Assembly: GCA_947624075.1 (NCBI GenBank)
Contig: CANQIM010000061.1
Coordinates: 1-7,176, forward strand
Length of the DNA stretch: 7,176 nt
From: an uncultured Bacilli bacterium
GTDB lineage: Bacteria > Bacillota_I > Bacilli_A > RF39 > UBA660
Direction of reading: 5' to 3'
Below the pieces are notes generated by a model. It was given only the letters and a program-made list of their open reading frames with translations. It searched no databases and had not been told where the DNA came from. A program made the translations under genes and the position numbers. Positions 1 through 5,664 of the stretch are shown one piece after another (the stretch's first letter is position 1; every line of letters starts with the position of its first letter).

Positions 1-1362
1 ATCACTGTATGAAAAAGTTGGTTGACTATTAGAAACACCATAATTGTTATTAAAGAAAGTTAAATAAAATTCTCCATCTTCACCCTCACTATAGCGTACA
101 CTATGTTGACCAGCAGGAATTTTAAAATCACCTACTTGCTCTAAAACTAAATCAGCATAGTCTGTATCTTTCCAAAATGCATCATTGGAAATTATATATT
201 CTATTTTAGGTTCTGTTAAAATATTAGAAACCTTTATTATCGAAGAAGTTTCACGACTGCTTACAAAGACATCACCATCTACAAATTCTATAGAATTTAA
301 ATGTAACCAATCTAGACCATCTTCGCCTTCATCCCTTTGACTTTTTGTATCAAGCTCGCAAGTTTTCACATAATCTTGAAAATAATCTTCAAAATCTATT
401 AGTTCAGTAACTTCTTTAGTTTGACGATTAATTTTAATAATACAATCTTCCTCTGTTTTCTTTTTCTTGTTGTTGGCAAGGACTAAAATATTACCATCAT
501 TATCAAAAACATAATCATGATGAAGCTGATAATTACCTGTTCGATAAATATTTGTTACTTCACCCAAATTATTTATTTCAGCAATTTTTGTTTGGGAAAT
601 ACTAAAATACATCTTGTCATCATCAAATAAAATAGAATGGGCACGGTATCCAATAATATCTATCTCACTACGAATAATACCATTATTATCATATAAAGCA
701 AGATAATCCTTATCATCGGAATCATTACCAAGCATGGCATAAAGACCATCACTTAATTCTTCAGTACTACTTCCCTCTTCTACTTGTAACTGTTCTTCAG
801 CAAGAATTTTAATTTTGCTTAAATCAATATCAAAATCATAACTTAATGTTTTAGTAGAGGTAGTAACTTTAATATTTATAACATTTCTACCATTAGGAAT
901 TAATCCAATTAATTGATAGGCACTTTTGTCATTTTTATTTACTAATTTTTTGGAATAATCATCAATGTTAGTATTTGAAGATTTTACTATATATTCTAAA
1001 TCTTTAAAGTCGTTGGCATCCTTGAAATAAACATTTAGACTTAATTTGTTTGTTCCATAAGGATTATAAATAACGACATAATCTTTTTCATTTTCTTTTA
1101 AAAGAGAATTTATTTTTTCACTTACAACTTGTTGATATTTTAAATTATAAATAGAAATATATTTGTTTTTGGAAATTGAATATATTTCATCACCTAGTGA
1201 TTTATCAATTTTTAAAGAAACATTTTTACGAAGCCAGGAAATATTATTTAAATTATCTTCAGCAATTTTTTTATTTATAAATAAAATAGATATTCCTAAA
1301 AGAACGATGATAAGTATTAATAAGATTCCTATTAAAATTTTTTTTATGGGAAATTTTGCCAT
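1..1362 (-). CDS. Aryl-sulfate sulfotransferase, membrane-anchored (C-terminus cut by window edge)
   Basis: The 454 visible residues read without a stop from an ATG at 1362 to the left edge, so the C-terminus is missing. The start is set by an AAAGGAG ribosome binding site 8 bases upstream. Family members transfer sulfate from a phenolic sulfate ester to another phenol through a sulfo-histidine, outside the cytoplasm. Residues 8-29 form one hydrophobic helix after a basic N-terminus, with no lipobox, so a membrane anchor is likely. Residues 94-113, including NPYGTNKLSL, resemble the N-terminal arylsulfotransferase domain (PF17425). An acidic linker at 190-205 leads to the beta-propeller part. 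HHDY (281-284), DWLHLN (351-356), SSRE (368-371) and GQHS (418-421) match in order the His, His, Arg and catalytic His known from E. coli AssT (His252, His356, Arg374, His436). That residue matching is by eye. The only cysteines are C307 and C335. No convincing promoter was found directly upstream. The family call is firm; the substrate is unknown. Confidence 0.85.
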   Translation of the reverse strand, partial: MAKFPIKKILIGILLILIIVLLGISILFINKKIAEDNLNNISWLRKNVSLKIDKSLGDEIYSISKNKYISIYNLKYQQVVSEKINSLLKENEKDYVVIYNPYGTNKLSLNVYFKDANDFKDLEYIVKSSNTNIDDYSKKLVNKNDKSAYQLIGLIPNGRNVINIKVTTSTKTLSYDFDIDLSKIKILAEEQLQVEEGSSTEELSDGLYAMLGNDSDDKDYLALYDNNGIIRSEIDIIGYRAHSILFDDDKMYFSISQTKIAEINNLGEVTNIYRTGNYQLHHDYVFDNDGNILVLANNKKKKTEEDCIIKINRQTKEVTELIDFEDYFQDYVKTCELDTKSQRDEGEDGLDWLHLNSIEFVDGDVFVSSRETSSIIKVSNILTEPKIEYIISNDAFWKDTDYADLVLEQVGDFKIPAGQHSVRYSEGEDGEFYLTFFNNNYGVSNSQPTFSYSD

Positions 1363-1424
1363 CTAAATTTCTCCTTTCATTTGTCTATAAGTAAACCATA
1401 ACAGATATATGTGTATTTTTTGTG

Positions 1425-1452
1425 AAAAAAATAAAAAAAGAGTTTTAAAACT
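1425..1452 (-). terminator. Weak intrinsic terminator candidate after the phosphoesterase gene
   Basis: On the minus strand the palindrome AGTTTTAAAACT (1452-1441) is followed by a T-rich run broken once by A (1439-1425). The stem is short and AT-rich. A competing pairing exists: AAAAAGAGT just after the phosphoesterase stop (1521-1513) can pair with ACTCTTTTT (1443-1435) over a loop of about 69 bases. Either form could end transcription, but leakily, so read-through into the arylsulfotransferase gene is possible. Confidence 0.3.
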
Positions 1453-1519
1453 TAGTTGGAAATTTTACATGAAATTAAATGTGTATAGTTTTTCTTTTAT
1501 ATATGTTCTGATACTCTTT

Positions 1520-2710
1520 TTATGCAAAACTTACATCTATCATAGCAATTTCTGCTATCGTGCCAACACGCATATTTGGTCCATATAGTCCTACGCCACT
1601 TGTTACAATACTATGAAGATTATCTATTTTTTGGTAGCCATAAGGATTTTCCCATAAAAGTCGACAGAGAATTGTACCAGGAAAGACTTGACCGTTATGG
1701 GTATGTCCTGATAAATCTAGATCAATTTTAGCAGATGCTAACTCATGAAGTTCTCGTGGTTCATGATCTATTAAAATTATAGGCTTTTCTTTATCTAAAT
1801 TGGCCGTTATTTCTTGTGGCGTTTTTCTTTTGGTAATTCCACGACCAAGGCGCATGTAATCAGGGCGTCCATAAATATAAATCTCATCTTCTAACATGAT
1901 ATATTCATCACGTAGCAATTCAATATTTGAATCAACAAGCATTTTGTCCATACGCAAATCACTCATTTTTTTCTTTGTATAATTAAAAGTAAATCCTGCT
2001 AAAGTTTTTTCATCAATATCATGATTTCCATAAACAGCATAAATACCATATTTTGATTTTATTTGACGAAAAGCATTAACAATTTTATTAGGATTATCAA
2101 TCGCTTCATAATCATTATCAAAAATATCTCCAGCAATGATAACAAGATCAGGATTTTCTCTATTCATTTTAGTAACCATTTTTTCTATTTGTCTATAGCC
2201 TACATTATAGCCAATATGTAAATCAGCTATTAAAGCAATTTTCAAATTAGAAAAGTTAGAAACTTTTTTGTTGATATTAATTTTATAATTAGTTATGCGA
2301 ATATTTCTAGCATTTAAAGTTCCATAGATACTGACAAAAGCTATTAAGAAAATACTAATTAAGCCACTAATTTTATAGAATTTAGTAGTATTTCTTTTTT
2401 TTAAAGGTATATTTTTTACTTTAAAGTAAATTAATTTTAGATAATAATTTATAACAAAAATAATAACTGTATAAAGTAAAATACCTAGCCAAAAATTTCC
2501 CATACCACTGATTAAATATTTAACACTCCCATTTGGCAATAAGAAACCTATTAAAATAGCACATGAAAAAAAAGCATATATTAGTAATAAAAGAGCTACT
2601 ACTTGCTTTTTTTTAAAAACTTTATAACAAGCACCTAACCAAATAAACAAACGCCATATTAAGTAGATATGTAGAGCTACGTATAATGGTGATAATATGA
2701 CTGCAATCAT
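1520..2710 (-). CDS. Membrane-anchored calcineurin-like metallophosphoesterase (YkuE/LpxG-like)
   Basis: This 396-residue protein carries the full two-metal phosphoesterase signature: DLH (163-165), GDIFD (194-198), GNHD (228-231), DHEP (315-318) and GHTHNGQ (335-341). The set and order match the YkuE-like branch, whose members include UDP-2,3-diacylglucosamine hydrolases and cell-envelope phosphoesterases. The substrate cannot be read from sequence. The first 130 residues hold about four membrane helices (roughly 4-25, 37-58, 71-92 and 113-131). Basic stretches at 30-36 (KVFKKK) and 97-112 should lie inside, which by the positive-inside rule puts the catalytic domain outside the cell. That topology is inference. 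The start codon lies 2 bases after the stop of the DUF975-CmpB gene, with a GGAGG site inside the end of that gene, so the two are co-transcribed and probably translationally coupled. Many relatives have only one N-terminal helix or a signal peptide, so the four-helix region is notable. Confidence 0.9.
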   Translation of the reverse strand: MIAVILSPLYVALHIYLIWRLFIWLGACYKVFKKKQVVALLLLIYAFFSCAILIGFLLPNGSVKYLISGMGNFWLGILLYTVIIFVINYYLKLIYFKVKNIPLKKRNTTKFYKISGLISIFLIAFVSIYGTLNARNIRITNYKININKKVSNFSNLKIALIADLHIGYNVGYRQIEKMVTKMNRENPDLVIIAGDIFDNDYEAIDNPNKIVNAFRQIKSKYGIYAVYGNHDIDEKTLAGFTFNYTKKKMSDLRMDKMLVDSNIELLRDEYIMLEDEIYIYGRPDYMRLGRGITKRKTPQEITANLDKEKPIILIDHEPRELHELASAKIDLDLSGHTHNGQVFPGTILCRLLWENPYGYQKIDNLHSIVTSGVGLYGPNMRVGTIAEIAMIDVSFA

Positions 2711-2712
2711 TT

Positions 2713-4491
2713 TTATAACCTCCGATATTCTAATGTTTGATATAAATAAGCATAATCGGTTATACCCTTTCCTTCATTTGGATTATTATGTGAATAACAT
2801 TGATCGATTATGAAAATAGTTAATAAGATAGTGCAAAGACAAACTGCCAATTTTTTATTCATTTTGCGCAATATATTATCAAGTAAAGGTGCTAATACAT
2901 AGACGATTGCTAGTCCACCTAGTCCAAATATTAATAGACCTTCGGCACAAATACGTCCATGTAAATTTAAGAAGTAGCCACTATAATCCCACCATTTTTC
3001 TCCATTATGAGTAAGTTCTAGATAAAGAGCGGTAAAATATTCAACACAGCCACATAAACAGATTGTCGCAATAAATTCTTTTAAAGGTGTTTTGCGAAAT
3101 TTCTTTAAAATAATTAAAATGAGAATGCCACCTGAACCATAAATTGGAAGCCATGGACCATGTAATGCTCCACGATTGACAAAGACTCCGTCACTAATTA
3201 AGTGAAGACTTACTTCCCAAAGCCAACCAATAAATGAAATTATAAAAAATAATAAGATAAGCGATGTTACAGAATAATTTCTTAAATAGTTGATATTTTC
3301 AATTATTCTTTTTTTAGATTTTTCTTGAATTTTAAACATTCTATTAGGGTAACTTTTTCCATTAATGACATCTTGATAATAATTAATACGACTTTTACGA
3401 AGTTCTTCTTTTTCGTAATTTTCCTCTTCTTGCTTGCTATAAAGAGTAATTCCAAAATTGTTTACTAAGAAAGCTTTATAGCCACTTTCTCTAACAATAG
3501 GGTCTTTTGGAGCAGCTTTTTTCAAATTAACAATGTCTGAGTATGTTTTTTCAAGCAATTTTTTGTCAGCTTTTTCATAAAGATACTCATCATTTAAATA
3601 TTCATAATTAGGAATTTTATTTTCTATCGCAAGTAGTCTTAATTGATTGTAGTATTCACTGAAAAAAGAAACTTTGTAAGGATTAGAATATAGCACTTTA
3701 GTCATACCAAAAGTTGCGATACCAAGTAGTTCCCAACCAATGAAAGAAAGATCCATTTTGAAGCATTCAAATTTATGATTATTCATCATACTTCTAGATA
3801 AGTTTATAGCGTCTTTAGCCTTTATATCAGGATTTTCAGCAACAATGTAGGGAACTAAAAAATAAGAATATCTTTTGATAAATCCTCCTATAATAGTTAG
3901 GTTCCAAAAAAACTGATAAATGTATTTTAAAAACATGGTAAAAGAAGCCTTGGTCCATTTCTTTATATTTAAAAGAAAAAGAAATCTTTGTTTTGACACT
4001 TTAGAATAAACGCGTCCCTCGAGAAATATTCGTCTAGAAATAACTTGATATACGTTAGTTGTGTAAAACCAAATTATAAAAGTTAAGAATAAACTCAAAA
4101 GAATCAGAATGACTATAGCTATGTGAGTCGATTTCGTTATTGATATTATTGCTTGAATAATAGTAATGTATATTGAACCAGTGGAAATAGAATTTATAAG
4201 TGTCGCTAAAACACCTCTTGTATGACCAAAGACTTTGTTATCAACCTTTTTTATTATTTCAGTCTTCTTTTCTTCCACTAGTTTTTCAGCATCAGTTAAA
4301 TCATCACGCTCAAAGTCCTCTATTAACAATTTTTCTTCACTTGAAACTTGATTTCTAATTCTAGTTATAGAAAGAGAATCAGTAAATTCAGCACCGATAA
4401 ATGAGGCCATTAAACATACTATTACAAAAAATAAGTAGTGTTTTTGAAAAACTTTACGAGCTTTTTTCTTTAATTCTTTTCTTTTTTTCAT
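2713..4491 (-). CDS. DUF975 / CmpB-type (PF06541) fusion integral membrane protein
   Basis: This 592-residue membrane protein joins two families of unknown function. The N-terminal part (about 1-290) looks like DUF975: a basic start with ELKKKARKVF, a helix at 19-37, an extracytoplasmic charged loop at about 38-100, further helices at about 104-147 and 180-204, and the family's signature around 229-265 with LSRSMMNNHK and DLSFIGWELL. A charged, helix-prone linker follows (about 291-400, rich in Lys and Glu). The C-terminal part (about 408-570) matches PF06541, annotated as a putative ABC-transporter permease: GWLWE (422-426), NRGALHGP (439-446), PIYGSGG (449-455), WWDYSG (500-505) and NLHGRI (509-514), with about five helices. 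No ATPase or binding protein is nearby, so a transport role is unsupported. Translation starts at an ATG 5 bases after AGGAG. It is the first gene of an operon with the metallophosphoesterase and has a strong promoter upstream. Domain calls are by motif; the biochemical function is unknown. Confidence 0.85.
   Translation of the reverse strand: MKKRKELKKKARKVFQKHYLFFVIVCLMASFIGAEFTDSLSITRIRNQVSSEEKLLIEDFERDDLTDAEKLVEEKKTEIIKKVDNKVFGHTRGVLATLINSISTGSIYITIIQAIISITKSTHIAIVILILLSLFLTFIIWFYTTNVYQVISRRIFLEGRVYSKVSKQRFLFLLNIKKWTKASFTMFLKYIYQFFWNLTIIGGFIKRYSYFLVPYIVAENPDIKAKDAINLSRSMMNNHKFECFKMDLSFIGWELLGIATFGMTKVLYSNPYKVSFFSEYYNQLRLLAIENKIPNYEYLNDEYLYEKADKKLLEKTYSDIVNLKKAAPKDPIVRESGYKAFLVNNFGITLYSKQEEENYEKEELRKSRINYYQDVINGKSYPNRMFKIQEKSKKRIIENINYLRNYSVTSLILLFFIISFIGWLWEVSLHLISDGVFVNRGALHGPWLPIYGSGGILILIILKKFRKTPLKEFIATICLCGCVEYFTALYLELTHNGEKWWDYSGYFLNLHGRICAEGLLIFGLGGLAIVYVLAPLLDNILRKMNKKLAVCLCTILLTIFIIDQCYSHNNPNEGKGITDYAYLYQTLEYRRL
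2719..2723 (-). promoter_or_regulatory. Ribosome binding site of the phosphoesterase, inside the upstream gene
   Basis: GGAGG lies 8 bases before the phosphoesterase ATG (2710-2708) and within the last codons of the upstream gene, whose TAA is at 2715-2713. It fixes the start and indicates translational coupling of the pair. Confidence 0.8.
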
Positions 4492-4516
4492 ACTTACTCC
4501 TAATTATTAAAACTAA

Positions 4517-4542
4517 ATTCTAATCTTTTATAATATTCTAAT
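4517..4542. repeat. Direct repeat ATTCTAAT x2 at the transcription start of the fusion-gene operon
   Basis: Two identical octamers, ATTCTAAT at 4517-4524 and 4535-4542 (ATTAGAAT on the coding strand), are spaced 18 bases start to start. They straddle the start point predicted from the promoter at 4546-4574. The position suits a repressor site. In such AT-rich DNA an 8-base repeat can also be chance. Confidence 0.4.
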
Positions 4543-4545
4543 TAT

Positions 4546-4574
4546 ATTATATAATATTTTGAATTGTCTGCCAA
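4546..4574 (-). promoter_or_regulatory. Sigma-A-type promoter of the DUF975-CmpB / phosphoesterase operon
   Basis: On the minus strand, TTGGCA (4574-4569) is followed by exactly 17 bases and then TATAAT (4551-4546). The -35 box has one mismatch and the -10 box is consensus. The start point should fall near 4539, giving a leader of about 45-50 bases before the ATG at 4491. This is the clearest promoter in the window. Confidence 0.75.
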
Positions 4575-4732
4575 TATGTTAGATATCAATTAATTAGTTA
4601 TTTAATGTTTTAATTTGTTATGTTTTAGACAAAATGATTATCGAAAACTATAATTAATTATGTTAAGTTTGTTACATTGCTTTTACTAATTTTCTTGAAA
4701 ATTCAGTTTTTTATAAAATTTTTTTTGATAAA
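4575..4732. other. AT-rich spacer with no gene
   Basis: This is the upstream part of the 293-base gap between the fusion gene and the Bax inhibitor-1 family gene, between its promoter and its terminator. I see no reading frame with a ribosome binding site, no RNA gene and no riboswitch. It holds one short inverted repeat (4688-4703) and two copies of AATTAATT (4588-4595 and 4652-4659), which are unremarkable at this base composition. Confidence 0.6.
4688..4703. repeat. Perfect 7-base inverted repeat, AATTTTC-TT-GAAAATT
   Basis: The two 7-base arms are perfect complements around a 2-base centre. A 2-base loop is too tight for a good RNA hairpin, and no T-run follows directly on the minus strand. 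A protein-binding palindrome is therefore a better guess than a terminator. It lies about 115 bases upstream of the -35 box of the next operon and about 80 bases after the stop of the Bax inhibitor-1 family gene. Its function is not known. Confidence 0.4.
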
Positions 4733-4763
4733 GAAAAAACAGTTCTAAATTGAACCATTTTTT
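4733..4763 (-). terminator. Intrinsic terminator of the Bax inhibitor-1 family gene
   Basis: On the minus strand an A-run leads into TGGTTC, a 6-base loop (AATTTA), then GAACTG and a run of six T, so the A and T runs extend the stem. Two inner pairs are G-U wobbles in the minus-strand transcript but would be A-C mismatches in a plus-strand one, which supports leftward termination. It starts about 22 bases after the TAA of the Bax inhibitor-1 family gene. Confidence 0.7.
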
Positions 4764-4784
4764 TACTTTTGATAGTGTTTATTA

Positions 4785-5435
4785 TTAATCTTTTTCCTTA
4801 CCAAATAGTTCTAATAGTCTTACAAATAAGTTAATAAAATCTAAGTAAAGATTAAAAGCACCAAATATAGCTAGTTTATCTTCATCTAATTCATTTGCTA
4901 AAAGTTTTACTGTATGAATATCGTAAGCGATGTACATAGCAAAGATTAGAGCACTAATTGCAGTAACTATTGTATAAAAGGCTGAACTTTTAAAGATAAA
5001 AAAGTTTAATATAGAGCCAACAAATGTTACCAATAGGGAAACTAATAAAATTACGCCCATCTTAGATAAATCCTTATTAGTATTTTTACCATATAAAGCT
5101 AAAACAGCAAATATTAAAGAGGTAATTACAAAGATTGACATAAGAGAAAACATCTCATAAGTTAAAAACAAAACTGAAAAAGTTATTCCTGTTGTTATAC
5201 AAAATATCAAGTAGCATATTATAGCTGTTATCTTTTGCATTTTTTTAATTCTTAAGCCCATTATAAAAGCAATTACTAATTCGATAACAATTATTGGTAT
5301 AGTTCCAAAACTAAGAAGACGTGATGTAAATGCTGGAACTAAAGATAGACCATAACCACTAGCGAAAGTAATTAATAATCCTACAAATAGCCATTTAAAC
5401 ATTTTAGGGTAAACTTTTATTAATTCATCATTCAT
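4785..5435 (-). CDS. Bax inhibitor-1 family (YetJ/YccA-like) membrane protein
   Basis: This 216-residue protein is almost wholly hydrophobic, with six or seven membrane helices (first at about 13-34, last at about 190-210). Its length is close to that of the bacterial members, such as B. subtilis YetJ at about 214 residues. The C-terminal signature is clear: AMYIAYDIHTVK (166-177) and NLYLDFINLFVRLLELFG (195-212). D172 and D199 sit where YetJ has Asp171 and Asp195, the pair described as controlling a pH-sensitive calcium leak. A membrane ion-leak role is therefore likely by family but unproven here. The ATG is 9 bases after AGGAG, and the protein starts directly before the first helix. It appears to be its own transcription unit, with promoter candidates at 5546-5604 and a good terminator after the stop. 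Nothing in the neighbouring genes points to a special partner. Confidence 0.9.
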   Translation of the reverse strand: MNDELIKVYPKMFKWLFVGLLITFASGYGLSLVPAFTSRLLSFGTIPIIVIELVIAFIMGLRIKKMQKITAIICYLIFCITTGITFSVLFLTYEMFSLMSIFVITSLIFAVLALYGKNTNKDLSKMGVILLVSLLVTFVGSILNFFIFKSSAFYTIVTAISALIFAMYIAYDIHTVKLLANELDEDKLAIFGAFNLYLDFINLFVRLLELFGKEKD

Positions 5436-5471
5436 TTCAAATTGCTCCTCTCATAATAAAGTCAAGTATTT

Positions 5472-5499
5472 GCTATACAAAACTTTATGAATTTGTTAA
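5472..5499 (-). promoter_or_regulatory. Weak promoter candidate close to the Bax inhibitor-1 family gene
   Basis: TTAACA (5499-5494), 16 bases, then TATAGC (5477-5472). The -35 box has one mismatch; the -10 box has only four matches. It would give a short leader of about 30 bases. It is weaker than the candidates further upstream. Confidence 0.25.
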
Positions 5500-5545
5500 T
5501 ATTTTATGTTAGTTTTTTTGTTATGTTTTTTAAATTTATGAGTAT

Positions 5546-5574
5546 ATCATATCATTTATTATTAAAATTTACAA
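5546..5574 (-). promoter_or_regulatory. Promoter candidate with extended -10 for the Bax inhibitor-1 family gene
   Basis: TTGTAA (5574-5569), 17 bases, then TATGAT (5551-5546), with TGA directly before the -10 box giving the TGn extension. The start point would be near 5539, with a leader of about 100 bases. It is the better of the candidates in this gap. Confidence 0.5.
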
Positions 5575-5604
5575 GTTATAGTAATTTTTCAAAATATTTG
5601 ACAA
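5575..5604 (-). promoter_or_regulatory. Second, stacked promoter candidate for the Bax inhibitor-1 family gene
   Basis: TTGTCA (5604-5599), 18 bases, then TATAAC (5580-5575). Each box has one mismatch to consensus. Its -10 box abuts the -35 box of the candidate at 5546-5574, so the two could not be occupied together. Confidence 0.4.
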
Positions 5605-5605
5605 A

Positions 5606-5637
5606 AAGCACGAATAAAAAAGCAAACTTATTTTTTT
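5606..5637. terminator. Weak, possibly bidirectional terminator candidate after the helicase gene
   Basis: On the minus strand, an A-rich arm ending in TAAG, a TTTG loop, and CTTTTTTATT can form an imperfect hairpin with two mismatches and one GC pair. The reverse reading is similar. It lies about 28 bases after the helicase stop. The stem is poor, so termination here is uncertain. Confidence 0.25.
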
Positions 5638-5664
5638 ATAGAATTTACTCTTATATAGAATCAT

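Noticed and set aside
1163..1366. A 67-codon open frame on the plus strand
   Set aside because: It is wholly antisense to the N-terminal part of the arylsulfotransferase, has no ribosome binding site, and its hydrophobic, Lys/Ile/Phe-rich product is what the complement of an AT-rich membrane anchor gives.
1363..1380. A five-codon frame ATG-AAA-GGA-GAA-ATT-TAG ending just before the arylsulfotransferase start
   Set aside because: It simply contains the AAAGGAG ribosome binding site of the real gene and has no site of its own, so a leader peptide is unlikely.
1395..1403. TGT-TATGGT, an extended -10-like sequence upstream of the arylsulfotransferase
   Set aside because: No -35 box lies at 16-18 bases, and only four of six -10 bases match, so I did not list it as a promoter. 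The gene may be served by read-through from the operon upstream.
2713..4491. The fusion gene as a working ABC-transporter permease
   Set aside because: PF06541 carries that label, but no ATP-binding subunit or substrate-binding protein is in the window and no permease coupling motif is visible.
4588..4659. Two AATTAATT palindromes, 64 bases apart, as an operator pair
   Set aside because: The sequence is pure A/T in very AT-rich DNA and the spacing is unremarkable.
5453..5459. TATTAT just before the Bax inhibitor-1 family ribosome binding site as a -10 box
   Set aside because: The start point would fall within the ribosome binding site and remove it from the transcript.
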